DNA of 64,000 nt from assembly GCA_023229505.1 (NCBI GenBank), contig JALNZD010000001.1, positions 124,001-188,000 of the forward strand, given 5' to 3'. The notes beneath the pieces are model-generated. The model searched no databases, was not told the DNA's origin, and worked only from the letters and a program-made list of their open reading frames with translations. This document shows, piece after piece, positions 52,251 to 61,407 of this stretch. Made by a program: the position numbers and the translations under genes. How positions within the stretch are numbered: the first letter of the stretch is position 1; the number at the start of each line of letters is the position of its first letter. This DNA is from Bacteroidales bacterium. GTDB lineage: Bacteria > Bacteroidota > Bacteroidia > Bacteroidales > JAGOPY01.

Positions 52251-53528
52251 ATGAAACGGGACAATCAGGTATTTCGTATTCTGGCAAAGGAAAAGAAAAG
52301 ACAATTACACGGATTGGAATTGATTGCATCGGAGAATTTCGTCAGTGACCAGGTTTTAAAGGCCATGGGTTCGGTGATGACCAACAAATACGCCGAAGGC
52401 TACCCTGGTAAAAGATATTATGGCGGCTGCCAGTTTGTGGATGAGACTGAGCAACTGGCCATTGACCGGGCAAAGGAGCTTTTCAATTGTGAGTTTGCCA
52501 ACGTTCAGCCCCATTCAGGAGCCCAGGCCAACATGGCTGTTTTTCTTGCTTTCCTGAAGCCGGGCGACAAGTTCATGGGGCTTGATCTGTCGCATGGGGG
52601 CCACCTGTCGCACGGATCGCCCGTCAACAGTTCGGGCATTCTTTATAAGCCATTCGCTTATGGCGTCAGCCAGGTTACCGGGACTGTAGATTACGACAAG
52701 ATGGAAGAAACTGCCCTGCGGGAAATGCCGAAGATCATTATTGCCGGTGCCTCTGCATATTCGCGCGACTGGGACTATGTTCGGATGCGCAGCATAGCTG
52801 ATAAGGTTGGCGCCCTGCTGATGGCCGACATTTCGCACCCCGCCGGCCTGATTGCACGAGGCCTCCTCAACGACCCGCTCCCCTACTGCCACGTGGTAAC
52901 TACAACCACACATAAGACCCTCCGCGGGCCACGCGGCGGGATGATCCTGATGGGTAAGGATTTTGAAAATCCCTGGGGATGGGCTACACCCAAAGGTGAG
53001 ATCAAAATGATGTCGCAACTCATCAACTCTGCCGTATTCCCCGGAATCCAGGGCGGCCCGCTCGAGCATGTCATCGCCTCTAAAGCGGTCGCTTTCGGCG
53101 AAGCTTTAACCGATGAATACTTCGAATACATCCTCCAGGTTAAGAAGAACGCCACCGTCATGGCGAAAGCTTTTGTCGACAAAGGCTATCACGTGATTTC
53201 CGGCGGTACCGATAATCACCTGATGCTGATCGACCTGCGTAATAAGTTTCCCGAACTGACCGGACGCCTGGCGGAAAACACCCTGGTGCGGGCCGATATC
53301 ACCGTGAATAAAAATATGGTTCCATTCGACAGCCGTTCGCCTTTCCAGACCTCCGGCCTTCGCATCGGCACCCCGGCCGTTACTACCCGCGGCCTGAAAG
53401 AAAAGCACATGACCCTCATTGTCGACCTGATCGATGAAGTCCTTCAAAAGATCGAAGACGAGCAAACCATTATCAGCGTGAGGCAAAAAGTCAACCAGAT
53501 GATGGAAAGTTATCCCCTGTTCTCTTAA
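52251..53528 (+). CDS. glyA: Serine hydroxymethyltransferase
   Basis: 425 aa. PLP enzyme interconverting serine and glycine with tetrahydrofolate. N-terminal LHGLELIASENFVSD, YPGKRYYGGCQFVDE, and the PLP-lysine in VVTTTTHKTLRGPRGGM (about residues 222-238). C-terminal PFQTSGLRIGTPAVTTRG. Standard. Confidence 0.98.
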   Translation: MKRDNQVFRILAKEKKRQLHGLELIASENFVSDQVLKAMGSVMTNKYAEGYPGKRYYGGCQFVDETEQLAIDRAKELFNCEFANVQPHSGAQANMAVFLAFLKPGDKFMGLDLSHGGHLSHGSPVNSSGILYKPFAYGVSQVTGTVDYDKMEETALREMPKIIIAGASAYSRDWDYVRMRSIADKVGALLMADISHPAGLIARGLLNDPLPYCHVVTTTTHKTLRGPRGGMILMGKDFENPWGWATPKGEIKMMSQLINSAVFPGIQGGPLEHVIASKAVAFGEALTDEYFEYILQVKKNATVMAKAFVDKGYHVISGGTDNHLMLIDLRNKFPELTGRLAENTLVRADITVNKNMVPFDSRSPFQTSGLRIGTPAVTTRGLKEKHMTLIVDLIDEVLQKIEDEQTIISVRQKVNQMMESYPLFS

Positions 53529-53540
53529 AACTAAAATAGT

Positions 53541-53906
53541 ATGAAAAGAAACATGATCCGTAAAGTATTAGGTGGATTAAGTTTCACCTCCGCACTTTTT
53601 ATGTTTCAGGCATGCTACGGGACTCCACAGGATGTTGGAATTGATATACTGATTGAAGGCCAGGTGAAATCGGCGGCAACTGGAGACCCGATTAAGGGCA
53701 TTAAGATCTCAATAGCTGATGGATCACAGTATCAATTTAGTGATGTCGATGGAAAGTTCTCTTTATACACAGACCCGTTTGAAAACAAAATGATGCATTT
53801 TGAAGACATCGATTCAATAGAAAATGGTTCATTTCTCAGCAAAGACACAGTTCTCACAAATATTAACGACTACGTGTATCTGAATATTGAATTGGAAGAA
53901 GAATAG
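53541..53906 (+). CDS. Radical SAM-associated putative lipoprotein
   Basis: 121 aa. Lipoprotein signal ending in FMFQAC (Cys about residue 25), followed by YGTPQDVGIDILIEGQVKSA, a carboxypeptidase-regulatory-like beta domain (GDPIKGIKISIADGSQYQF, DVDGKFSLYTD) and an acidic end. This is the layout of the lipoprotein partner in the rSAM/lipoprotein system (TIGR04134-like). Its stop codon directly abuts the radical SAM start codon at 53907. Whether and how it is modified is unknown. Confidence 0.8.
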   Translation: MKRNMIRKVLGGLSFTSALFMFQACYGTPQDVGIDILIEGQVKSAATGDPIKGIKISIADGSQYQFSDVDGKFSLYTDPFENKMMHFEDIDSIENGSFLSKDTVLTNINDYVYLNIELEEE

Positions 53907-54983
53907 ATGTTCGATCATCTCAGAACCAAGGTAAGTCAGAACCTGTTTCTTAAGTTCAAACAACAGGAATCCAAAATACACGAAATCAGCTACTTATTTT
54001 GGGAGTGCACTTCAAGGTGCAACCTGAATTGCCTGCATTGTGGCAGTGACTGCTCCAAAGACAACCATCATGCCGATATGCCAATGGAAGATTTCTTTAA
54101 GGCAATTGATACAATAAAGCAGGCTCGCTATCCTGTCACAGTCGTACTAACCGGTGGAGAACCATTATTAAGGAAAGATATTGAAACCTGTGGCAAAGAA
54201 TTGAGAAGAAGAGGCTTCAGGTGGAGTATGGTTTCAAATGCCTATTTGTACAATGAAAATAAACACAATTCATTGCTTAATGCGGTTATGGGTGCATTGA
54301 CTTTCAGCCTTGACGGCATGGAAGAAAATCATAACTGGTTGCGAAATTCAAAGACGATTTTTAAAAAGGTAGATAAAGCAATTGATCTGGCAGTCAGTTC
54401 TTCAAGATTGAATTTTGACATTGTAACCTGCGTCAACCAGCGGAATTTGAATGAACTGCCGGATATTTACGATTACTTAATTCGAAAAGGGGTGAAAGCA
54501 TGGCGGTTATTCACCATTGCCCCTATTGGAAGGGCTGTCACGAATAAAGAATTGATGCTCAAACCCGGCCAGTTAAAACTATTATTGGATTTTATCGCAG
54601 GCAAAAGATCGGAAAAAGTAATGGATATGAAATTCAGCTGCGAAGGCTATGTTGGTCATTATGAAAACCTGGTAAGGGATGGTTTTTTCTTTTGCAGGGC
54701 AGGGATAAATATTGGTTCTGTTTTAATTGACGGATCCATCTCTGCCTGCCCGAATATTGACAGAAGTTTTTCACAGGGGAATATTTATCATGATAATTTC
54801 TTTCATATATGGCAGACAGGATTTCAGGATTTTCGCAACAGGGATTGGGCAAAGAAGGGTCGATGCAAAAACTGCAAGGATTTTAAATATTGCCAGGGTA
54901 ACGGGCTTCATTTTTGGCATGGGGATAAAGAGAATGTGCTGGTTTGTCACAAAGAACAATTGGACAGTTGGACAGTTGGATAG
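53907..54983 (+). CDS. Radical SAM/SPASM protein of the rSAM/lipoprotein system
   Basis: 358 aa. Radical SAM 4Fe-4S motif in ECTSRCNLNCLHCGSDC (CxxxCxxC, about residues 31-47), VVLTGGEPLLRKDIETC, and a C-terminal SPASM region with clustered Cys (FFCRAGINIG, ISACPNIDRSF, GRCKNCKDFKYCQG, VLVCHKEQ) for auxiliary Fe-S clusters. Matches the TIGR04133-type maturase of the Bacteroidetes rSAM/lipoprotein pair. The final residues DSWTVG are encoded by the 8-bp repeat array starting at 54957. Confidence 0.87.
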   Translation: MFDHLRTKVSQNLFLKFKQQESKIHEISYLFWECTSRCNLNCLHCGSDCSKDNHHADMPMEDFFKAIDTIKQARYPVTVVLTGGEPLLRKDIETCGKELRRRGFRWSMVSNAYLYNENKHNSLLNAVMGALTFSLDGMEENHNWLRNSKTIFKKVDKAIDLAVSSSRLNFDIVTCVNQRNLNELPDIYDYLIRKGVKAWRLFTIAPIGRAVTNKELMLKPGQLKLLLDFIAGKRSEKVMDMKFSCEGYVGHYENLVRDGFFFCRAGINIGSVLIDGSISACPNIDRSFSQGNIYHDNFFHIWQTGFQDFRNRDWAKKGRCKNCKDFKYCQGNGLHFWHGDKENVLVCHKEQLDSWTVG

Positions 54984-55020
54984 TTGGACAATTTAACAAT
55001 TTGACAATTTGACAATCATT
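54957..55020. repeat. 8-bp tandem array, CAGTTGGA drifting to CAATTTGA
   Basis: CAATTGGA, CAGTTGGA, CAGTTGGA, TAGTTGGA, CAATTTAA, CAATTTGA, CAATTTGA, CAATCATT in strict 8-bp phase. The first units encode the end of the radical SAM gene, the rest are intergenic. Confidence 0.9.
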
Positions 55021-55037
55021 CAAATCCCTTATATGCT

Positions 55038-55045
55038 TAACTTTG
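55038..55045 (+). promoter_or_regulatory. TAnnTTTG -7 element for the M1 peptidase gene
   Basis: TAACTTTG 35 nt upstream of ATG 55081. An earlier in-frame ATG at 55009 lies upstream of it and is less likely to be used. Confidence 0.5.
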
Positions 55046-55080
55046 TAAAATCTTTCACACTAAACTATAGTATTACTAAA

Positions 55081-57081
55081 ATGAAACAGCTCTCAACCAT
55101 CTTCATCGCGTCTCTTATTGCAATTTCTGCCAGTTATGGACAAAGTGTCATGACCGAAAAAGGATCAAAATCTTGTTCTGATAAGAAATCATCCGGATCA
55201 TACAGCCTCCGGGAGATCAGCAGTCCGAATTCACCCAGGCATGCTTTTGACATTTTGAATTATACACTGAATTTTGACCTGTGGAATAATTTCCAGAGCC
55301 CTTACCCACAAACCTTCACGGCTACCGAAGTGATCACTTTTAAGGTAGATACTGCGCTGAATATGATTAAACTGAATGCGGTCAATACATCTCTTCTGAT
55401 CCAGTCGGTAAGTCTTTCAGGCTCAACTTTCACCCATATTGATGATACGCTTGCCATTACCCTTGACCGGATTTTTAACGCCGGTGAAATCGTATATGTC
55501 GGTATTGCATACAGCCATAAAAATGTTGAAGATGGCGGCTTTCACGCCAGCGGTGGATTCGTTTTCACTGATAACGAGCCGGAAGGCGCCCGCAAATGGT
55601 TTCCCTGCTATGACAGGCCTTCCGATAAAGCAAAGGTGGACATCACAACAAAGGTCCCTTTTGATGTTCTGCTTGGCTCAAACGGCCGCCTGGCTGATTC
55701 TGTTACCGTAGCCGATACCACCTGGTTCCACTGGATCAGCCGCGACCCCGTTGCCACTTACCTTACGGTCATGTCAGCAAAGAAGAATTGGAACCTGGAC
55801 ATCGTATACTGGGATCGTCCCTCCACCCCTAACGAACCGATGCCAATCCGCTTTTATTACAACAACGGTGAGAACCCTTATGGCATGGAGCAACTGGTTC
55901 CCCAGATGGCATCCTATTTCTCGGATAACTACGGGGAGCATCCTTTTGAAAAAGACGGCTTTGCTGCGCTGAATAATGAATTTGCCTGGGGAGGCATGGA
56001 GAACCAGTCACTTACCAGCATTTGCCCTGGCTGCTGGTATGAAAGCCTCCTCTGCCATGAATTTGCACATCAATGGTTCGGCGACATGATCAGTCCCGGC
56101 ACCTGGGCCGATATCTGGCTGAATGAAGGATTTGCCACCTGGTCGGAAGCGTTTTGGTATGAAAAGGACGGAGGTTATGACGCTTATATTAGCGAAATCC
56201 AATATGACGCCAGTTATTACCTGTCGGCAAACCCGGGATGGGCCGTTTATGTACCTGAATGGGCCATCAACACACCGGATAACAGCATCCTTTTTAATTA
56301 TGCAATTACCTACTGTAAAGGCGCTTGTATGTTGCACCTGCTTAGGTATTCCCTGGGCGACGACCTGTTTTTCCCGGCACTTTATGATTATGCAACGGAT
56401 ACGGCAGATTTTAAATATAAAACCTCCATTACCGACGATTTCCAGGCTAAATTTGAAGCATCCACCGGGCAGGATCTTGACTGGTTCTTCGAATCCTGGG
56501 TGAAACAACCCAACCATCCCATTTACGAGAACGAATACAATATTAATGATAACAATGGAAGCGGAACCTGGAACCTGAATTTCCTGGCCAACCAGGTACA
56601 GACCAATACCGGTTTTTTCCCGATCCCGATAGAAATCTACGTTTATTTTGTCGGTGGAACGGATACCACAATCCGGGTGATGAACGATGTAAATCAACAG
56701 GTATTTAGCTTCACTTTCGACAAGCAACCGTCTAATGTGTTCTTCGATGTGCAGAATGAAATTGTGCTGAAAGAAGCTTCGCTGACGATCGGTATCAATG
56801 AGGAAAACATCGGCGAGCAGTCATTCAGTCTGCAACAGAACTATCCAAACCCGGTGACCGGTCAAACCACCTTCACATACTCTCTTCAGGAAGATGTACA
56901 AGTGTCGCTGGCACTCTTTGATATGAGCGGCAAGAAAGTGCTGAGCCTGGTCACTGGACACCAAAACCGTGGCACGCATGTCTTGACCGCCGATCTTTCA
57001 AAGCTCGGGACAGGAATTTATTTATGCCGCCTGAGCGCCCGCAACAACAGCACCACGAAGAGGATTGCAGTAGTGAGATAA
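55081..57081 (+). CDS. M1-family metallo-aminopeptidase with T9SS sorting domain
   Basis: 666 aa from ATG 55081 (MKQLSTIFIASLIAISASYG), a signal peptide. Exopeptidase motif WGGMENQSLTS and zinc site HEFAHQWFGD with the downstream Glu in LNEGFATWSE (about residues 304-345). C-terminal type A sorting domain has QNYPNPVTGQTTFTYSL, ALFDMSGKKVLSL, LGTGIYLCRLS and the terminal KRIAVVR. Predicted to be secreted and surface-attached, releasing N-terminal amino acids from extracellular peptides. Confidence 0.93.
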   Translation: MKQLSTIFIASLIAISASYGQSVMTEKGSKSCSDKKSSGSYSLREISSPNSPRHAFDILNYTLNFDLWNNFQSPYPQTFTATEVITFKVDTALNMIKLNAVNTSLLIQSVSLSGSTFTHIDDTLAITLDRIFNAGEIVYVGIAYSHKNVEDGGFHASGGFVFTDNEPEGARKWFPCYDRPSDKAKVDITTKVPFDVLLGSNGRLADSVTVADTTWFHWISRDPVATYLTVMSAKKNWNLDIVYWDRPSTPNEPMPIRFYYNNGENPYGMEQLVPQMASYFSDNYGEHPFEKDGFAALNNEFAWGGMENQSLTSICPGCWYESLLCHEFAHQWFGDMISPGTWADIWLNEGFATWSEAFWYEKDGGYDAYISEIQYDASYYLSANPGWAVYVPEWAINTPDNSILFNYAITYCKGACMLHLLRYSLGDDLFFPALYDYATDTADFKYKTSITDDFQAKFEASTGQDLDWFFESWVKQPNHPIYENEYNINDNNGSGTWNLNFLANQVQTNTGFFPIPIEIYVYFVGGTDTTIRVMNDVNQQVFSFTFDKQPSNVFFDVQNEIVLKEASLTIGINEENIGEQSFSLQQNYPNPVTGQTTFTYSLQEDVQVSLALFDMSGKKVLSLVTGHQNRGTHVLTADLSKLGTGIYLCRLSARNNSTTKRIAVVR

Positions 57082-57093
57082 ACAGCAACTACC

Positions 57094-57163
57094 GGTTGGC
57101 AGTTATTGGTTATTGGTTACAGTCACACTTCACTTTTCACGCTTCACCTCTCACGTCTCATGA
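57094..57163. repeat. 7-bp tandem array with drifting units
   Basis: GGTTGGC, AGTTATT, GGTTATT, GGTTACA, GTCACAC, TTCACTT, TTCACGC, TTCACCT, CTCACGT, CTCATGA: ten heptamers in phase between the M1 peptidase and the membrane-protein gene. Confidence 0.85.
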
Positions 57164-57219
57164 AACAAAAATGAGTTCTCAGTTGTTCAATAATATAGAA
57201 TAGTCAAAAAATAATAACC

Positions 57220-58452
57220 ATGTTTAATTCAGTAGCATTAGATGTAGTTATAGGCCTGGTATTAATTTACCTTCTGTATAGCCTGTTAGCAACGGTGCTT
57301 TCAGAACTGATAGCCACGATACTGGGCCTGAGGGCCCGGAACCTGAAAGAAGCAATCGACAGGATGCTTAACGATGAAAAGGAAACCGGCTTTTGGCGCA
57401 GGTTATGGGATTCCATAAAGTTAATGAAGAATCCGAAGAACAAAATAGTCGACGCTTTTTATAATCATCCGGAAATTAAGTACCTGGGAAGTTCCGGTAT
57501 ATTTAAAACGCCTTCCTCCATCAAAGCGGTTAGTTTTTCCAAAACTTTGATGAACTTAATGTTTGGCAACGATTCGGTTAACAGGGAAATAATTGAGAAC
57601 AGGTTACAAGGAATTATAAAAAAAGCTGAAGGCACAAACAAAGAGGCAAAGGATATAATAAAATTAGATCCGGAAACTACATTTTATATTCAGAGTTTGT
57701 GGTATCAATCGCAAGGAGATATTGCGAAATTTAAAATACAATTGGAAGGGTGGTTCGACCGCACTATGGAGCAGACAACCGTTTGGTATAAGCGCAAAAT
57801 ACAAATTGTATTACTGGTACTGGGCTTTTTTCTTGCCTGGATTTTTTGTGCCGACACGTTTTCAGTGATTAATAAACTCGCTATTGATAAAGATGCCAGG
57901 GAGAAAATAGTCAGCATGGCAAATGCTTACGTTCAGAACAACAAAACGCTCATTGATAACATTGCCATTAAAGATACTTCTGAATTGAAGGAATACAGGC
58001 AAAAACTTGATTCATTGCTGGCAATAAAAAAACAATTGGATGCCGACATAGCCAATGCCGGCAGCATCCTCGGATCAGGCGCCTGGCTGCCGGATAATGT
58101 AAAAGTTATTACAGACCCGCAAACGAATAAAAAGACCTATTATCCTGCAATAGATGCCGCTTCCATTTTAAAGAAAAAAATACCTGATGAAAAAGGAAAT
58201 CTGACATTTAACACACTGGAAAAATGGGGCTATTTTTTCAGATTGTTGTATCATCATTTTTTTGGGTTTTTCATCACTGCGATAGCCATATCTCTCGGTG
58301 CTCCTTTTTGGTTTGATTTGCTGAATAAAATGATGAAATTGAGGACTTCCAAAAAGGAAGGAACCGATAGCACGACCCAAACAACTGTGGCCAATACCCA
58401 GCCTATGACCGTAAACATTAACACTCGATCCGGTGAGGAGGCGGCAGGTTGA
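57220..58452 (+). CDS. Uncharacterised three-TM inner-membrane protein
   Basis: 410 aa. N-terminal TM (about 8-36; LDVVIGLVLIYLLYSLLATVL), then a long cytoplasmic helical region containing GWFDRTMEQTTVWYKRK at about 177-193, TM2 at about 196-215, an extracytoplasmic or coiled region (about 220-330) and TM3 at about 340-366 (FFGFFITAIAISLG). The C-terminal tail is Thr/Asn-rich. I recall the WFDxxM...WYKR signature in a widespread uncharacterised bacterial family; no function is known to me. First gene of a tight three-gene set with the subtilase and the secreted protein. Confidence 0.7.
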   Translation: MFNSVALDVVIGLVLIYLLYSLLATVLSELIATILGLRARNLKEAIDRMLNDEKETGFWRRLWDSIKLMKNPKNKIVDAFYNHPEIKYLGSSGIFKTPSSIKAVSFSKTLMNLMFGNDSVNREIIENRLQGIIKKAEGTNKEAKDIIKLDPETTFYIQSLWYQSQGDIAKFKIQLEGWFDRTMEQTTVWYKRKIQIVLLVLGFFLAWIFCADTFSVINKLAIDKDAREKIVSMANAYVQNNKTLIDNIAIKDTSELKEYRQKLDSLLAIKKQLDADIANAGSILGSGAWLPDNVKVITDPQTNKKTYYPAIDAASILKKKIPDEKGNLTFNTLEKWGYFFRLLYHHFFGFFITAIAISLGAPFWFDLLNKMMKLRTSKKEGTDSTTQTTVANTQPMTVNINTRSGEEAAG

Positions 58453-58454
58453 TT

Positions 58455-59366
58455 ATGCCATCAACAGAAAAACCACTGGTTATAAATATTTTAGATAATA
58501 AAGACTGGGGATTTATTGATTTTAAGATTGATGAACTTTGGAAGATATCCAGAGGAAAAGATATTAAAGTAGCAGTGCTTGATTCGGGATTGAATTATAA
58601 TATGGATGACTTTAAAAATAACAAAAACATCTCTTATTATAATGCATTTATGGATTCTGAAAATAAAACTGATTGTCTTGATGATTCTTATGGACATGGA
58701 ACTAATTGTGCCGGCATTTTATGTGCACAAGGCAAAGTTATTTCCGGTGTTGCTCCTGACATAAATTTACTTTCTGTAAAAATTACCAATGAAACAGGAG
58801 AAAGGACTTCAAAAGCAATTTTAAAAGGCCTGGAAAAAGCAATTGCGCTTAATTCGGATGTTATATCTTTAAGCTTTAGTATAGCTAAATTGGATGAAAA
58901 TTTTAATGGTATTCATGATAAAATAAAAGAAGCTTATCAGAAGGATATTGTTGTTTTAGCTGCTGCCGGTGATAGTGGTGCATTGGATTTCCCGGTGGAT
59001 AATTTTCCCGCATCATTTGTAGAATGTCTTTCAATAGGCGGAATTGACAGGACAAGGAAAAGAAGTAAATATTCAACCAAAAGTAATTTTCTTGATTTAA
59101 TGGGACCAGGGGAGGATTTGATGTCGGTATTAAGTCCTGATATAAAAATAAACGGGACAAGTTTCTCTACACCCTTTGTTGCAGGTGTTATCGCTTTATT
59201 AAAGTCATTTGCAAAAAGTAAAAATCTTTCATTGACAAATATTGAAATATATGATATCCTTAAAAGGACTGCTGATATCAAGGTTGCGGATACCTATAAC
59301 CTGGTCGATTACGGATGGGGGATCATGGATCCTGTTGCAGCTTTCAACTTATTATCTACGAAATAA
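58455..59366 (+). CDS. Intracellular S8 (subtilisin-like) serine protease with altered oxyanion residue
   Basis: 303 aa from ATG 58455, 2 nt after the previous stop; an in-frame TTG at 58449 would overlap the upstream gene by 4 nt. Catalytic Asp43 in VAVLDSGLNY, His81 in YGHGTNCAGIL, Ser236 in NGTSFSTPFVAGV. The oxyanion-hole position (usually AAAGNSG) reads AAAGDSG with Asp173 instead of Asn. No signal peptide and no propeptide, so a cytoplasmic protease. Sits between a membrane protein and a secreted protein. The A/T-rich codon use resembles its two partners more than the surrounding genes (by eye). Confidence 0.85.
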   Translation: MPSTEKPLVINILDNKDWGFIDFKIDELWKISRGKDIKVAVLDSGLNYNMDDFKNNKNISYYNAFMDSENKTDCLDDSYGHGTNCAGILCAQGKVISGVAPDINLLSVKITNETGERTSKAILKGLEKAIALNSDVISLSFSIAKLDENFNGIHDKIKEAYQKDIVVLAAAGDSGALDFPVDNFPASFVECLSIGGIDRTRKRSKYSTKSNFLDLMGPGEDLMSVLSPDIKINGTSFSTPFVAGVIALLKSFAKSKNLSLTNIEIYDILKRTADIKVADTYNLVDYGWGIMDPVAAFNLLSTK

Positions 59367-59376
59367 AATTGTCAAA

Positions 59377-61401
59377 ATGAAGAAATTATTAATATCCTGT
59401 ATTTTGACCATCATTTCTATCGGAGCTTTTTCGCAAATAGCCTATTATGATGCTGTTGAATTATCAAAGTATATTGATCGTAATGCTAATCCTCCTGTTT
59501 TTAAAAATGATAATGCATCATTGACAAGCGTGTCTGAAATACTATTAAAGTATTGTCAAAATCTCCCTGACCCGACAAATTTTCATAATGTCATTAGTGC
59601 TATAACGACTGATAATCCCGCTAATAAAAATTACAATCCTATTCTGGCCCCTTATCTGGATATAGTGATCCCGGAAGGCGCTTCAAACATCTCTGTAAAA
59701 TCCATGATATCCTCTGTAAGCAATCTCAATGTCACCGACTTTGCCGATGACCTTGCCAAATTCCTTGTAGAACGAAGTAAAGAAGAACTTAATGTAGCTT
59801 TCTTCCGAAAATTCCAGGAGTTTTTCATATCTTATCCTGAAGCGAAGATTATTTTCCCGACTACTTATGATTTCTTAAAAGAAATCTATTCCTACCAGTA
59901 TGCCGCAATGCTTCCTGCCTTAAAAGCCGCTTTTCAAAAGGACTTGAACGCATTTACCACGAATCTTCTTAACCTTCGTGAAATTTCTGATTATGATGGT
60001 TATAATACTGATGAAAAAATCAGGCGAAGAGCTGATGAAATCACCGACCTCCTCAAAACACCGGGAGGAAGGTCTGTTATTGGCGCCCTCATTGTTGCCA
60101 ATGGCATTGTTAAGGGTAACCATGCAGCAGATATTATAAGCAATCTTGCCGGCGATGACATCTGCAAAGCATTCCCCGATGATAACTTTTCCAATACAAT
60201 CCAATTTGTTGATCTTGTATCGCACTCATTAAGAAGCAATGATGAAGGAAGGGTCTGGATTACCAAACAGCAGGCAAGCGCTTTGGTTAAAGATGATATC
60301 GCATTGAATATTTATCTTGGATTGATTTATGCAACAGATCAGAAAAACAGCCATCATATTAAATTTATGCTGGATAGCTCATCGGTTACTTTAAAAGCTT
60401 TTTTAACCGATTTAAATACAAAATGGCCGTCTGCAGAAGCATTAAGATTTAAAGAAAACTTCGCTGTAATGGCTGATGCTATGAGCGAAGTTGCAGATAA
60501 TGCCAAAAATGTAATTGATGCAAAACAACAGGGCGATCAGGCTTCTATTATTGTTTATGCTGATTATGCATCTTCCATTTCCAGCTATTTAAAGCAGGCC
60601 GTCAACTTCCTTTCAAACAATGCCGGCATTAATCCTTCACTATCAAAGCTTGTTCCTGAAATGCTGAAATTCACAAATGTTATTGATGATGCAGCCAATG
60701 CCTGTTATGATTTAAAATCGCAGAATTATGGTGCATTAGTGCTGCATACTTCTGCCATACTTGCGGAATTATTAGAATCCGGTTATACATTTAAAGACGA
60801 TTATATTAAATACGGAATCTTCATGGCGAATGTTGTCGAAGCAAATAATTCTGACGAGGTCAACGCTGCCATAGAAGCTGCTGTATTGCCTGTTGGAAGT
60901 TCTTCCATCAAAAGAGAAACGGATTTCAATATTTCTTTAAACGCATATATCGGCCCATATGGAGGGGCCGAATATCTGCCAAAGCTTAAAACAGATCAAT
61001 GGGCGTTTACAACAGGAATTACAGCTCCTGTCGGAGTCGCGTTGAGCTGGGGAAATATAGGGAAAGGAAAAACTATTGGTCTTGAAAAGATAAAAGGCGG
61101 AAAAAGTTTTACCATTTTTATTCCGGTCATCGACGTTGGCTCATTGGCTAGTTTCAGACTGGGAAATGATAGCAGCAAAGTAGCATCTGATGTCAAGCTG
61201 GCAAATATTATTTCACCTGGTGTTTATTTTTATTATGGTTTTGGCAAGTGCCCTGTTTCAATTGGATTGGGAGGGCAGGTCGGCCCTCAGATAAGGGGAG
61301 TCACTGCAACTGATGTAAATGTTGATAAAAATTTCTATTTCAGGTTTGGGCTAAATATCGTTGTTGATATTCCATTTTTTAACCTTTATACAAAGAACTA
61401 A
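59377..61401 (+). CDS. Secreted helical protein with C-terminal barrel-like domain, unknown function
   Basis: 674 aa from ATG 59377 (MKKLLISCILTIISIGAFSQ), a signal peptide; in-frame codons upstream overlap the protease gene. Residues about 30-540 look mainly alpha-helical with no family I recognise (for example RRADEITDLLKTPGGRSVIG). Residues about 530-674 show alternating strand patterns (FNISLNAYIGPYGGAEYL, ISPGVYFYYGFGKCPVSIGL, FYFRFGLNIVVDIPFF) suggestive of an outer-membrane or periplasmic barrel. Third gene of the set, 10 bp after the subtilase, and 6 bp before sixA. Confidence 0.65.
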   Translation: MKKLLISCILTIISIGAFSQIAYYDAVELSKYIDRNANPPVFKNDNASLTSVSEILLKYCQNLPDPTNFHNVISAITTDNPANKNYNPILAPYLDIVIPEGASNISVKSMISSVSNLNVTDFADDLAKFLVERSKEELNVAFFRKFQEFFISYPEAKIIFPTTYDFLKEIYSYQYAAMLPALKAAFQKDLNAFTTNLLNLREISDYDGYNTDEKIRRRADEITDLLKTPGGRSVIGALIVANGIVKGNHAADIISNLAGDDICKAFPDDNFSNTIQFVDLVSHSLRSNDEGRVWITKQQASALVKDDIALNIYLGLIYATDQKNSHHIKFMLDSSSVTLKAFLTDLNTKWPSAEALRFKENFAVMADAMSEVADNAKNVIDAKQQGDQASIIVYADYASSISSYLKQAVNFLSNNAGINPSLSKLVPEMLKFTNVIDDAANACYDLKSQNYGALVLHTSAILAELLESGYTFKDDYIKYGIFMANVVEANNSDEVNAAIEAAVLPVGSSSIKRETDFNISLNAYIGPYGGAEYLPKLKTDQWAFTTGITAPVGVALSWGNIGKGKTIGLEKIKGGKSFTIFIPVIDVGSLASFRLGNDSSKVASDVKLANIISPGVYFYYGFGKCPVSIGLGGQVGPQIRGVTATDVNVDKNFYFRFGLNIVVDIPFFNLYTKN

Positions 61402-61407
61402 ATACGA

